Below the pieces are notes generated by a model, which worked only from the letters and a program-made list of their open reading frames with translations, searched no databases and was not told the origin of the DNA. Position numbers and translations under genes: made by a program. This document shows positions 1-8,777 of a DNA stretch of 49,415 bases, one piece after another. How positions within the stretch are numbered: position 1 is the stretch's first letter; the number at the start of each line of letters is the position of its first letter. Source of the DNA: CAJGBR01 sp045637425 (GTDB lineage Bacteria > Bacteroidota > Bacteroidia > Bacteroidales > Rikenellaceae); assembly GCA_045637425.1 (NCBI GenBank), contig JAZTZL010000014.1, positions 1 to 49,415 of the forward strand, in the 5' to 3' direction.

Positions 1-48
1 GCGGAGTCTGTGGAAGATCTCTTGGGAGTGTTGAGTGATGTACAGTAA
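1..48 (+). CDS. C-terminal end of an unidentified gene (partial)
   Basis: The first frame of the window is open from base 1 to a TAA at 46-48 and encodes 15 residues ending VEDLLGVLSDVQ. The other two plus frames stop within the first 36 bases. The fragment is too short to assign to a family. The residues are ordinary for a soluble protein, so I read it as the tail of a gene entering from the left, but it could be chance. Confidence 0.4.
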   Translation, partial: AESVEDLLGVLSDVQ

Positions 49-62
49 ATCCAGCTTCATTT

Positions 63-86
63 TTTAGAGTATTTAACTACTCTAAA
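63..86. terminator. A/T-rich stem-loop after the partial gene
   Basis: A 9-bp perfect stem (63-71 with 78-86) and a 6-base loop lie just after the stop of the entering gene. No U-run follows on the plus strand, while a T-run lies on its left side. It may be a weak terminator; the AT content makes it uncertain. Confidence 0.3.
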
Positions 87-164
87 GATAGGGTAAATTT
101 GTGGATATTCCACAGAATTTTGAGTCGATTTTCCTGAAAAATACTTATTCTTGCTAATATTTTA

Positions 165-172
165 TATCTTTG
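165..172 (+). promoter_or_regulatory. Bacteroidota -7 box (TATCTTTG) for the ABC exporter operon
   Basis: TATCTTTG matches the TAnnTTTG form used by the primary sigma factor of Bacteroidota. It lies 58 bases before the start codon of the ABC ATPase, giving a leader of about 50 nt. No good -33 TTTG is visible at the usual distance. Confidence 0.5.
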
Positions 173-230
173 CAACGTATTTTAAATGCTTTCAAGAGAA
201 AATCTAATCTATTTGTAAAAACATAAATAT

Positions 231-1178
231 ATGGAAGAACCAATTGTCAGAGTCGAACACCTATCACACCGCTACTCGGTGCAGTGGGCTATTCGCGACA
301 TCAATTTTGACATTACTGAAAACGGGATTTATGGCCTTTTGGGCTCAAACGGAGCAGGTAAGTCAACTACAATGAACATTATGTGCGGCGTACTCCGCCA
401 AACTGAAGGTGATATCTACATAAAGGGTATCAGTATGAAAAAGAACCCCGTTGAAGCTAAACGCCACATCGGATTTCTGCCACAAAAACCACCCTTGTAT
501 ATGGACCTTACCATAGAAGAATACCTTGCACACTGCGCAGCAATCCACTGGATTGACGATAAGGAAATCCCCGCAGCTGTTAACCGTGCATTGGAATATT
601 GTGGTTTGACACACTTCCGTAAACGTCTGATCCGCAACCTTTCAGGTGGTTACCAACAACGTGTAGGTATCGCTCAGGCTATTATCCACGATCCGGAATT
701 TGTCGTACTCGACGAACCTACAAACGGTCTCGACCCGAACCAAATCATCGAAATCCGCAACCTTATTAAAGAGATTGCAAAAGACCGCACTGTCGTAATC
801 TCGACACACATCCTCTCTGAAGTTCAAGCAATGTGCAAATACATTCGTATGATTGAAGACGGCCAGTTGGTATTTGCAGGGACAGTTGAAGATTTTGACA
901 ACTACATCCAACCCAACACTATTTTCGTAACTCTGAAAGATGCTCCCGAAGTTGCAAAACTTAAAGAATTCCCTGGCGTAATCGACGTGGAGGAACTCGG
1001 ACACGGTCAATTCCGCATCAAATTCTCAGGTGACGACGCGCTTGTTGAACGAATCAACGAACGCGCTGTGAAAGAAAACTGGCGTCTGACTGAAATCAGA
1101 CTCGAACGCACATCTCTGGACACAATCTTCGCAGAGTTGTCAAACTACAATAAGAAAAAGCAACAAAAACAAGGCTAA
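231..1178 (+). CDS. ABC transporter ATP-binding protein, GldA-like
   Basis: This is the ATPase subunit of an ABC exporter. All nucleotide-binding motifs are visible: Walker A GSNGAGKST (38-46), Q-loop Gln85, signature LSGGYQQ (137-143), Walker B FVVLDEP (157-163) and the switch His193. A C-terminal domain of about 100 residues follows, as in drug- or polysaccharide-type exporters and in GldA of the Bacteroidota gliding machinery. The stop codon overlaps the ATG of the next gene by one base, so the ATPase and the first fused permease are translationally coupled. GldA-like ATPases are common in non-gliding gut Bacteroidales, so the name does not imply gliding. The substrate is unknown. Confidence 0.9.
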   Translation: MEEPIVRVEHLSHRYSVQWAIRDINFDITENGIYGLLGSNGAGKSTTMNIMCGVLRQTEGDIYIKGISMKKNPVEAKRHIGFLPQKPPLYMDLTIEEYLAHCAAIHWIDDKEIPAAVNRALEYCGLTHFRKRLIRNLSGGYQQRVGIAQAIIHDPEFVVLDEPTNGLDPNQIIEIRNLIKEIAKDRTVVISTHILSEVQAMCKYIRMIEDGQLVFAGTVEDFDNYIQPNTIFVTLKDAPEVAKLKEFPGVIDVEELGHGQFRIKFSGDDALVERINERAVKENWRLTEIRLERTSLDTIFAELSNYNKKKQQKQG

Positions 1179-3484
1179 TGAAACGTACGTTAAAAATAAC
1201 CAAGGCCGAATTACAAACATTGTTCTACTCGCCTGTAGCGTGGATGATTCTCATCATCTTTATGATTCAGGTGTGTCTGAACTTCTTCGACATATTCACG
1301 CCTCACGTCGTATCAGCAGAAGAGGGTTACTCTACATACCGCATCTCTCTGAACTTGTTTTCAGGAAGATATGGTTTGCTGACCGCGCTTCAGAGTCAAC
1401 TCTACTTTTACATTCCATTGCTGACGATGGGACTCATCAGTAGAGAATATTCGACAGGCTCTATTAAATTGCTCTACTCTGCCCCACTGACTAACAAACA
1501 GATTGTTTGGGGTAAGTATTTGGCTATTGCTACTTTTGGAGCAGTTATGCTCTGCGTTTTGTTAATTTTATTCATCTTGTGTTCTCTGACCATTGTAAAC
1601 TTCGATGCACCTGCAATACTCAGCGGGATGTTGGGTATTTTGTTGCTGATGCTTGCATATATGGCAATCGGATTATTTATCTCGTCATTAACACAATATC
1701 AAGTAGTTGCGGCTATCGGCACAATCACAATCTTCGCTCTGTTGAGTATGGTCGGAGATATGTGGCAAGATGTTCAGTTTGTTCGCGATCTGACTTGGTG
1801 GCTCTCTATCAAAGGGCGTGCATCTGAAATGGTTAATGGTTTAATTTGTAGCGAAGATGTTCTCTACTTTATCATTCTGATTGTATTGTTTGTCAATCTA
1901 ACCATTATGCGTCTGAACAATGTTCGTCAGAAGACTCCGAAAGACAAATCATTGGCACGCTATTTTGCCTTGGTATTTGCAGCATTCGCAGTAGGTTACA
2001 TCTCGACAAATCCATACTTAATGTTCTTCTACGATGCAACTGAAACCAAAGAATGCACTCTATCTGAAGGTAGTCAGGCCGTTATGAAACAACTCAAAGG
2101 GAAAGTAACCCTGACAACCTATGTCAATACAATCGGTCGTTACAACTACACATTGACTCCGACTGGCATAAACAGCGACTTGGAACGCTATAAACAGTTC
2201 CGTCGTTTCAGCCCGCAAATCAAAATTAAACACGTCTTTTTCTATGATACACCAGAATCAACTCGGTATGAACAACTATTTGATATCTGGCCAGAAGAGA
2301 AGACCATTCATGATTTCGCGCGCAGAATGGGTCAAATCTACAAGATTGACTCGAATATCACGCTCAGACCGATGGAGATTCAGAAGATTGTAGACTTGAC
2401 TCCGGAGTACAACCGTCAGGTTACTCACATTGTTCACGAAAGCGGTAAAAGCACATTCCTGCGCGTATTCGACGACCTCTATGTGAAACCGAATGAACAA
2501 GAAATTGCCGCAGCATTCAAGCGTATAGTATCAGAACTTCAAAAAGTTGCATTCATAGAAGGCAATGGAGAACGTTCGATTTACAACACTAGCGACCAAC
2601 ACTACGAATACTTTTCATCTGACAAACGATTCCGCAGTTCGTTGATTAACCAAGGTTTTGATGTTTACACTCACAACCTTGAACAACCAATACCGGAAAA
2701 CATCTCGATTGTGGTCATCGCAGACCCGAGAGAAATGCTCGACGAGGTGGAAATGAAACATTTGAGAGCTTTTATAGCTCGAGGCGGCAATATGCTCATC
2801 ACAGGTGAACCTCGCCGCAACGAGATTATGAACTCGATTATCGGAGAATTCGGAGTTGAAGCATTGCCAGGTGTAGTGGTTCGCGATAGTAAAATGATTC
2901 AGGCTGACCAGATTTTAGCTCGTGTCACAGAATCTGCAGGTGATATCTTCCACAAAGTTAAAACAATGCACTCACGCGAAATAAACGTGATTATGCCAGG
3001 CGTTGCAGCACTCAAGTGCAACGAAGATAAGGGATTCAAAGTAAAGCCTCTCCTGACAAGCGATACTGACAGCACTTGGATTGAGCGTCAGACTGTCGAT
3101 TTTGTTGATGATACAGCTAGATTCAATCCTGAAAAAGGCGATATTCCAGGCACATTCCCACTTGCGTTGTCGCTGAGCCGCAAAGTTAATGAAAAAGAAC
3201 AGCGCATTGTCATTATGAGTGATGCAGACTGCTTTAGCAATGGAGAGGTATTCCGTCGCCGGACAGGACAAAAGATTTCCAACAACAACTTCCTTGAAGG
3301 AATTTTCTATTACCTTTCAGGTAATGAGGTGCCCATTGATATGTATCGACCTATGCAGACTGACTACACCGTCAAAATCAGTACTGCAGGCCTAGGCATT
3401 GTTAAGATATTCATTATGTGGGTTATTCCGGCATTGTTGGCCGTTACGGGAATAGTCATCTGGATTCGCCGTCGCGGCAGATAG
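1178..3484 (+). CDS. GldF-GldG fusion: ABC-2 permease with extracytoplasmic auxiliary domain, copy 1
   Basis: This 768-residue protein joins two modules that are separate GldF and GldG proteins in classic flavobacterial gliding clusters. Residues about 15-245 form an ABC-2 type membrane domain with roughly six helices. A further helix lies near 261-280, followed by a large soluble region (about 285-730) resembling the GldG/ABC_transp_aux domain. A C-terminal membrane anchor (about 740-762) ends in a basic tail. The topology suggests that the large domain faces the periplasm. The gene begins on the last base of the ATPase stop codon and is followed after 35 bases by a full-length paralogue of the same length. 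Substrate and function in this organism are unknown. Confidence 0.85.
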   Translation: MKRTLKITKAELQTLFYSPVAWMILIIFMIQVCLNFFDIFTPHVVSAEEGYSTYRISLNLFSGRYGLLTALQSQLYFYIPLLTMGLISREYSTGSIKLLYSAPLTNKQIVWGKYLAIATFGAVMLCVLLILFILCSLTIVNFDAPAILSGMLGILLLMLAYMAIGLFISSLTQYQVVAAIGTITIFALLSMVGDMWQDVQFVRDLTWWLSIKGRASEMVNGLICSEDVLYFIILIVLFVNLTIMRLNNVRQKTPKDKSLARYFALVFAAFAVGYISTNPYLMFFYDATETKECTLSEGSQAVMKQLKGKVTLTTYVNTIGRYNYTLTPTGINSDLERYKQFRRFSPQIKIKHVFFYDTPESTRYEQLFDIWPEEKTIHDFARRMGQIYKIDSNITLRPMEIQKIVDLTPEYNRQVTHIVHESGKSTFLRVFDDLYVKPNEQEIAAAFKRIVSELQKVAFIEGNGERSIYNTSDQHYEYFSSDKRFRSSLINQGFDVYTHNLEQPIPENISIVVIADPREMLDEVEMKHLRAFIARGGNMLITGEPRRNEIMNSIIGEFGVEALPGVVVRDSKMIQADQILARVTESAGDIFHKVKTMHSREINVIMPGVAALKCNEDKGFKVKPLLTSDTDSTWIERQTVDFVDDTARFNPEKGDIPGTFPLALSLSRKVNEKEQRIVIMSDADCFSNGEVFRRRTGQKISNNNFLEGIFYYLSGNEVPIDMYRPMQTDYTVKISTAGLGIVKIFIMWVIPALLAVTGIVIWIRRRGR

Positions 3485-3519
3485 TCAAACTTTATGATAG
3501 ATTTTAATTAAAAAGAAAA

Positions 3520-5826
3520 ATGAAAAGAATCTTGAAATTGGCTAAAGCCGAACTTCAAATGTTGTTCTACTCACCCGTAGCGTGGCTGATTCTCGTAATC
3601 TTCACATTCCAGGTGACTATGCAGTTCTGCAATACATTCGAAGCTCTGGTTAGAGCCCAAGAATTAAAACAAGGATTAAAAGAGTTGTCTCTTTCTATAT
3701 TCTCATCAAGAGACGGCTTGTTCAATAATATCCTTTCATATCTGTATTTCTACATTCCTGTGCTGACAATGGGTTTGATGAGCCGCGAATTCAACTCGGG
3801 TTCAATCAAGTTACTGTATGCAGCACCGATTCGCAATTCACAAATCATCTTTGGCAAATTCCTGTCAATTATGGTTTATGCGCTGGTAATGATGGCTATC
3901 ATCGGCGTATTCGTAGTATACAGCTGCTTCGCAATTCACAAATTCGACATCTGGCCTATTCTGTGCGGTATGTTTGGTATTTACATCACAATTTGTACCT
4001 ATGCTGCAATCGGGCTGTTTATGTCGTGTCTGACTTCGTATCAGATTATCGCTGCTGTAGGTACATTCGCGACACTTGCCGTGTTAAGCTACCTGCCCAA
4101 AGTTTGGCAAGACTATGCACTCGTTCGCGATATCACCTATTGGCTCGGAATAAACGGACGTTCTGCAAGTTTCGTATCGGGACTCATTTCGTCTGATGAC
4201 CTGATTTACTTCTTGACAGTAATCGGGTTGTTCATTACCTTGTCAATCTTCAAGCTCAGTGGAATCCGCCGCAAATACTCCATAGCGCTCAACATAGGCC
4301 GTTATGTTGTACTCTTTACGCTGGTTGTTGTAATCGGACTGATAAGCACTCAACCAAGTTTCAAAAAGTATTACGATACTACTCGCACGAAAGTTCGCAC
4401 ACTAACAACCACGAGTCAGGAAATTGTAGGTCTCGTAGATGACCAAATTACAATCACAACCTACGTCAATCTGCTTGATGCTCAACACGACTTCGCAATG
4501 CCGAAGAACTGGAATACAGACAAGAGTCGTTTTAGTCAGTATCTACGTTTCCTACCCAACATCAAGATGGAATATGTCTATTTTTACGCTAAGACAGACA
4601 ACGAGTTATTGGACAAAAACTTCCCAAAACTAAACGACAGAGAACGTATGGTTCGTGTAGCCAACTCGTATAAGATGGATACATTGAAAATCCTATCTAA
4701 AGAGGATATTGATAAGATTGTCGACTTGTCAGGTGAGAACTACCACACAGTCAGACTGATTGAACGCGCAAATGGTCGCAAAACATTTTTGCGTCTTTAT
4801 GATGATCTCTATCGCCATCCGTTCGAAACAGAAATCTCTGCTGCATTCAAACGTCTAGTAATGGACGAATTCCCATTAATCGGGTTCGTACAAGGCCACG
4901 GGGAACGTTCAATTATCAACCAAATGGACCGAGACTACTCACACTATGCTTGTCGCAAAAAGTTCCGTAATGCGCTCATAAACCAAGGTTTCGACCATTG
5001 CACAATCGACCTCAATGAACCAATCTCAAATAAAGTTTCTACTCTCGTATTCGCGGAGATGAGAACAAAACTTAACGAAAAAGAGTTGGCTAATTTGAAC
5101 GATTATATTGAACGTGGCGGTAATATCTTGATTATGTGCGAGCCTAAACGAATCGGCGCTACAAACGATTTGATTGCACAATTCGGCGTAAAACTGATAC
5201 CGGGAACACTTGCATCAACTGCCAATCCGAGAATCCAGCCTGACCTTATGCTATGCCGTCCGACTCCTGAATCTGCAAAAGAGGTAGCCTACCACTTTAG
5301 GTCAATGATTGTATATAATAATGTAGCAACGTTCCCTTCTGCTGCAGGTCTTGATTACAGCGAAGCTAAAAATATGGGGTTCACCGTAACTGATATTTTC
5401 CGTTGTGACTCAACCACTTGGAACGAATTACAGACTACTGACTTCGTTGAAGATGTAACGAAGTTTAACCCCGAAACGGGCGAAGTTCAGCAAACTATTC
5501 CCACGGCTATCGCGTTGACTCGTCAGATTAACAATCGCCAACAGAGAATCGCAATATTCGGTGATGCAGACTGCTTGTCAAACGGCGAAATTATGCGTAA
5601 CAGAAAGCGTATCTCGGCTCGCAATAACACCGTAGCAGATGGTATATTTTTCTGGCTGTCCGACAACAATGTACCGGTAGACGTACGTCGTCCGTGGATG
5701 CCTGACGATAAGATTAACATTGCAAGACCAGGAATGACTTGGACAAATATTTTGTTACGCTGGGCATTCCCGATTGCAATAGCAATATTCGGTATTATGC
5801 TAAACATCAGACGTAAAAGCAACTAG
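3520..5826 (+). CDS. GldF-GldG fusion: ABC-2 permease with extracytoplasmic auxiliary domain, copy 2
   Basis: This is a tandem paralogue of the preceding gene, also 768 residues and collinear with it throughout. Both start MKRxLKxxKAELQxLFYSPVAW and share the same order: six-helix ABC-2 domain, extra helix, long GldG-like soluble domain and C-terminal anchor ending in a basic RRKSN tail. Sequence divergence is substantial, so the duplication is old. The likely assembly is one ATPase with a heterodimer of the two fused permeases (inference from order and equal length). A strong hairpin 24 bases after the stop ends the operon. Confidence 0.85.
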   Translation: MKRILKLAKAELQMLFYSPVAWLILVIFTFQVTMQFCNTFEALVRAQELKQGLKELSLSIFSSRDGLFNNILSYLYFYIPVLTMGLMSREFNSGSIKLLYAAPIRNSQIIFGKFLSIMVYALVMMAIIGVFVVYSCFAIHKFDIWPILCGMFGIYITICTYAAIGLFMSCLTSYQIIAAVGTFATLAVLSYLPKVWQDYALVRDITYWLGINGRSASFVSGLISSDDLIYFLTVIGLFITLSIFKLSGIRRKYSIALNIGRYVVLFTLVVVIGLISTQPSFKKYYDTTRTKVRTLTTTSQEIVGLVDDQITITTYVNLLDAQHDFAMPKNWNTDKSRFSQYLRFLPNIKMEYVYFYAKTDNELLDKNFPKLNDRERMVRVANSYKMDTLKILSKEDIDKIVDLSGENYHTVRLIERANGRKTFLRLYDDLYRHPFETEISAAFKRLVMDEFPLIGFVQGHGERSIINQMDRDYSHYACRKKFRNALINQGFDHCTIDLNEPISNKVSTLVFAEMRTKLNEKELANLNDYIERGGNILIMCEPKRIGATNDLIAQFGVKLIPGTLASTANPRIQPDLMLCRPTPESAKEVAYHFRSMIVYNNVATFPSAAGLDYSEAKNMGFTVTDIFRCDSTTWNELQTTDFVEDVTKFNPETGEVQQTIPTAIALTRQINNRQQRIAIFGDADCLSNGEIMRNRKRISARNNTVADGIFFWLSDNNVPVDVRRPWMPDDKINIARPGMTWTNILLRWAFPIAIAIFGIMLNIRRKSN

Positions 5827-5849
5827 TCTTATTAAATAGAAACTATAGC

Positions 5850-5879
5850 AAAAAGGCAACCTTGCGGGGTTGCCTTTTT
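5850..5879. terminator. Bidirectional intrinsic terminator
   Basis: A 12-bp perfect stem (5850-5861 with 5868-5879) and a 6-base loop are bounded by A5 on the left and T5 on the right, so it can end transcription from both sides. It separates the ABC operon (plus) from the 59-residue membrane protein gene (minus). Confidence 0.9.
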
Positions 5880-5887
5880 GTGTTTTG

Positions 5888-6067
5888 CTATTTGAACCAG
5901 TTTTCGATTTTGGTTCTTGCATAAAGAATATAGACAAGAAATCCGAGCCAACTTGTGAGGAATACCACCAATGCAGTAATCAACTTACCCGAAGTTTTAA
6001 TATTCTTTTTCCAAATGTCGAGTATGCACCATATTGTACACACAAGACCAATCAAATAGAGTAACAT
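5888..6067 (-). CDS. Small membrane protein, 59 residues, PLDc_N-like
   Basis: An ATG at 6067 opens a 59-codon frame ending at 5888. The predicted protein starts MLLYLIGLVCTIWCILDIWK and has two hydrophobic helices (about 1-17 and 29-49) around a short polar turn. It ends in a charged tail, RTKIENWFK. The layout, a WCILDIW stretch then a second helix ending LVYILYAR, resembles the phospholipase-D-nuclease N-terminal (PLDc_N) small membrane proteins of Bacteroidota (family resemblance from memory). A TACCTTTG promoter box lies 40 bases upstream and a bidirectional hairpin follows the stop. Both support a real, independently expressed gene. The plus-strand frame over the same DNA (5870-6064) looks like noise. 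Confidence 0.75.
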   Translation of the reverse strand: MLLYLIGLVCTIWCILDIWKKNIKTSGKLITALVVFLTSWLGFLVYILYARTKIENWFK

Positions 6068-6106
6068 AGCTAAACTTTTTTGTTAAACATTAAAATTACA
6101 CGAAAG

Positions 6107-6114
6107 CAAAGGTA
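6107..6114 (-). promoter_or_regulatory. -7 box (TACCTTTG, minus strand) for the 59-residue gene
   Basis: CAAAGGTA on the plus strand reads TACCTTTG on the minus strand, a full TAnnTTTG match. It is 40 bases upstream of the small membrane protein start, in the gap between that gene and maf. The -33 element is not obvious. Confidence 0.5.
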
Positions 6115-6155
6115 CTAATTATTTATTCTATTTTGACATTTTTACTGCTAAAATA

Positions 6156-6746
6156 TCAAAACATTTTATCCAATTCGGCATATAGTCGCTGTACGGGCAG
6201 TCCCATAACGTTGTAGAACGATCCCTCAATACGTTCTATCCCGACATAACCTATCCACTCTTGAATGCCATATGCACCCGCCTTGTCATACGGAGCATAA
6301 TTATCTATGTAGTAATCTATCTCCTCTGTGGACATTCTACGGAACTCGACATTGCTGACAGATGAAAAACTATGCAATCGTTCGGCTGTACGGATAGTGA
6401 CTCCGGTCACGACCTTGTGGCTACAGCCCGAAAGCAGTCGCAGCATTCTCACGGCATCATCTCGATTTATCGGCTTACCCAGAATCTCCTCATTCACAAT
6501 TACTACCGTATCAGCTGTAATCAAAATCTGCTTATCGGTCAGCGTGTGCGGATAGCCCTCCGACTTCAGTCGCGACAAGAACTCAGCAACCTCATCGGCA
6601 GCCATATCCAATGGAAATATCTCATCTGTTTCATATTTATTTGCCACTACGAATTCGAATCCTGCATCGCTCATCAGTTCTCTGCGGCGGGGCGAATTGC
6701 TTGCCAATATGATTTGGCGCTCTTTTAATTTATCGAAAAGTATCAT
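6156..6746 (-). CDS. maf: Maf family nucleotide pyrophosphatase
   Basis: Maf proteins hydrolyse non-canonical or modified nucleoside triphosphates (dTTP/UTP or modified bases) to monophosphates and have been linked to septum formation. The N-terminal signature ASNSPRRREL (16-25) is intact, followed by ITADTVVI and the downstream VTGVTI and DKAGAYGIQE stretches. The length of 196 residues is normal. The gene starts 3 bases after the stop of the upstream endonuclease gene, so the two are very likely co-transcribed. Confidence 0.92.
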   Translation of the reverse strand: MILFDKLKERQIILASNSPRRRELMSDAGFEFVVANKYETDEIFPLDMAADEVAEFLSRLKSEGYPHTLTDKQILITADTVVIVNEEILGKPINRDDAVRMLRLLSGCSHKVVTGVTIRTAERLHSFSSVSNVEFRRMSTEEIDYYIDNYAPYDKAGAYGIQEWIGYVGIERIEGSFYNVMGLPVQRLYAELDKMF

Positions 6747-6749
6747 AAT

Positions 6750-7670
6750 CTACTTCTTATTGAACCAAATTTTATTATTGACGGAACTCTCTGCATTATG
6801 CTCAGCCGAGTCGTTCAATCCTTTGTAAAAATCCATATTCAAAATCTGTTCGAGTTCGTCTACGGGCATTGCGTAATTGCTGTAATTTTTTTGCAATTTA
6901 GCCTGATTGGGTATGTAAAACGCTACGGCATAGTATACGCCTTTAATTTTGATTAGCAATGTCTTATAATAATAGTCAGGCACTACTACCCGATTTTTTC
7001 CGATGCGGTCTGACAAATCGCCTTGACTGCCTGTTACTACCCACACGCTGTCATATTTGGCAGAAATCTGACGGACAAATTCCTCAAGATTTTTCCACAC
7101 ACCACGGTTGAGCTCAGGTCGCTGCGGCGATATGTTGGATAGTAAAAACGTAGCATCATTTTCAGTCGAAGTGTCATCTCGGTCGGCTGACGGCAACAAG
7201 TGACCCCGATCGTAGCCCGACTTCTTGTAATCGGAGTCTGCAGCCGCAGGAAATCCTCGATTAATGATTTGAGGGTCGCTGCGGAAACGGTTGCTGCGTT
7301 CGGCACCTTTTACGGCTACCTCTGCCGCAGTGAGCGTATGGGCTACCCAGCGAGCCTGTCGCCACGCAGTATCATAACGGAAGCTATATCTACCCGAAGC
7401 ATTCGTGAAAAAAAACTCTCGACAATCGATTTCGGGCAACCCAATATCCGAATAAATTTCATCTTGCACGGAAGGTTTGGCTGCGGAGAGAACCGTCTGC
7501 TCACCAGCAGGCGAATCTGCAATCTGAGTCGCCTGAGGCTCAGATGTACGCGTAATCCACACAATTATGAATATTACAAACAACAGGGCAATTACATAAC
7601 CCCACCACGCCCGATTGTGTCTATTATTACTTCTCCGTTTTGTTTTGGAAGAATTTTTCGATTTTTTCAT
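6750..7670 (-). CDS. Membrane-anchored DNA/RNA non-specific endonuclease (NUC family)
   Basis: This 306-residue protein has a basic N-terminus, one transmembrane helix (about 21-40) and a beta-beta-alpha metal nuclease domain. The catalytic signature DRGH is at 154-157, with His157 as the expected general base. The Mg-binding region NRGVWKNLE follows at 188-196. The domain therefore lies outside the cytoplasm, tethered to the inner membrane. Relatives degrade DNA and RNA without sequence preference and are common in Bacteroidota envelopes, perhaps for nutrient scavenging. It is the first gene of a minus-strand unit with maf. Its promoter box overlaps that of obg. Confidence 0.88.
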   Translation of the reverse strand: MKKSKNSSKTKRRSNNRHNRAWWGYVIALLFVIFIIVWITRTSEPQATQIADSPAGEQTVLSAAKPSVQDEIYSDIGLPEIDCREFFFTNASGRYSFRYDTAWRQARWVAHTLTAAEVAVKGAERSNRFRSDPQIINRGFPAAADSDYKKSGYDRGHLLPSADRDDTSTENDATFLLSNISPQRPELNRGVWKNLEEFVRQISAKYDSVWVVTGSQGDLSDRIGKNRVVVPDYYYKTLLIKIKGVYYAVAFYIPNQAKLQKNYSNYAMPVDELEQILNMDFYKGLNDSAEHNAESSVNNKIWFNKK

Positions 7671-7680
7671 AAAAACTTAA

Positions 7681-7703
7681 TACCTTTGTACTTTGCAAAG
7701 GTA
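7681..7703. promoter_or_regulatory. Overlapping face-to-face promoter boxes for obg (+) and the nuclease (-)
   Basis: TACCTTTG at 7681-7688 on the plus strand and TACCTTTG on the minus strand (7703 to 7696) form an inverted repeat with a 7-base centre. Both are full TAnnTTTG matches. The predicted start sites fall inside the opposite box, so the two promoters should not be occupied at the same time. The -33 elements are weak on both sides. Confidence 0.55.
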
Positions 7704-7753
7704 CTTTTTTACCTGATAATATCGTTAATAAAAGATAAAGAAATTTCGAAAAT

Positions 7754-8746
7754 ATGGCAGGTTCAAATTTTGTGGATTACGTTAAGATATACTGTCGTTC
7801 AGGCGCTGGCGGCAATGGGTCAATGCACTTTCGTCGCGAGAAGTTTGTCGAGTTCGGAGGTCCCGACGGAGGCGATGGCGGCTGGGGTGGCAGCATAATA
7901 CTGAAGGGGAATTCCCAATTTTGGACCCTGCTGCACTTGAAATACAAACGCCACCACTTTGCCGAAGACGGCGAGTGCGGTAGCGGAGCCCGTTGTACGG
8001 GCAAGGACGGTCAAAGCGTCATAATCGAAGTTCCGCTGGGTACCGTAGCCCGAAATGTCGAAACAGGCGAAATCGAAGGTGAAGTAACCGAAGATGGACA
8101 AGAACTCGTACTGCTCGAGGGAGGTCGCCCGGGGCTGGGTAACTGGCATTTCCGCACGGCTACGAATCAGGCGCCGAGGTATGCTACGCCCGGACAGCCG
8201 CGCAAAGAGGGGTGGTATGTGCTGGAACTGAAGGTATTGGCAGATGTGGGTCTGGTCGGATTCCCCAACGCTGGTAAATCGACTCTGTTGTCAGTTGTGT
8301 CGGCAGCCAAACCTAAAATTGCAGATTACGCCTTCACTACCCTTGAACCGAATTTGGGTATTGTTTCGGTCAGAGAGGGCCGCTCGTTTGTGATGGCCGA
8401 TATTCCGGGAATCATCGAAGGAGCTCACGAGGGTCGCGGCATCGGACACCGATTCCTCAGACATATCGAGCGTAACTCGCTATTGCTGTTTATGATACCC
8501 GCAGACTCAATGGATATTGCTGCTGATTACGAGGTGTTGCTCAACGAGTTAAGACAGTACAATCCCGAATTGTTGGACAAACAGCGAGTGTTGGCAATCA
8601 CCAAGTCGGATATGCTCGACGAAGAAATGATAGAGGAGATGAGACGCGAAGTGCCCAGAGAGTTGCCACACGTCTTCATATCGTCCGTTGCAGGTTACAA
8701 TATTGCTCAACTCAAAGACCTGCTGTGGAAACTTTTGAATGAATAA
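7754..8746 (+). CDS. obg: Obg family GTPase
   Basis: Obg/CgtA is a ribosome-associated GTPase needed for 50S maturation and stress signalling. The glycine-rich Obg fold occupies about 1-160, with runs such as GAGGNG and GGPDGGDGG. The GTPase domain follows: G1 GFPNAGKST (169-177), G3 DIPG, and a G4 position that reads TKSD instead of the usual NKxD. The length of 330 residues is typical for a form without the C-terminal OCT domain. It heads a run of seven plus-strand genes reaching rseP. The start ATG follows a TACCTTTG promoter box by about 65 bases. Confidence 0.95.
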   Translation: MAGSNFVDYVKIYCRSGAGGNGSMHFRREKFVEFGGPDGGDGGWGGSIILKGNSQFWTLLHLKYKRHHFAEDGECGSGARCTGKDGQSVIIEVPLGTVARNVETGEIEGEVTEDGQELVLLEGGRPGLGNWHFRTATNQAPRYATPGQPRKEGWYVLELKVLADVGLVGFPNAGKSTLLSVVSAAKPKIADYAFTTLEPNLGIVSVREGRSFVMADIPGIIEGAHEGRGIGHRFLRHIERNSLLLFMIPADSMDIAADYEVLLNELRQYNPELLDKQRVLAITKSDMLDEEMIEEMRREVPRELPHVFISSVAGYNIAQLKDLLWKLLNE

Positions 8747-8777
8747 GGAAAAAACTGATTGAAATATATTTGTGCGA

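Noticed and set aside
7200..7898. 232-codon plus-strand frame across the nuclease and obg start
   Set aside because: It is antisense to the nuclease domain with the DRGH motif and then out of frame in obg; its composition is not protein-like.
8747..8777. TPP riboswitch before thiG
   Set aside because: Only 31 bases separate obg and thiG, too few, and none of the TPP motif is present.
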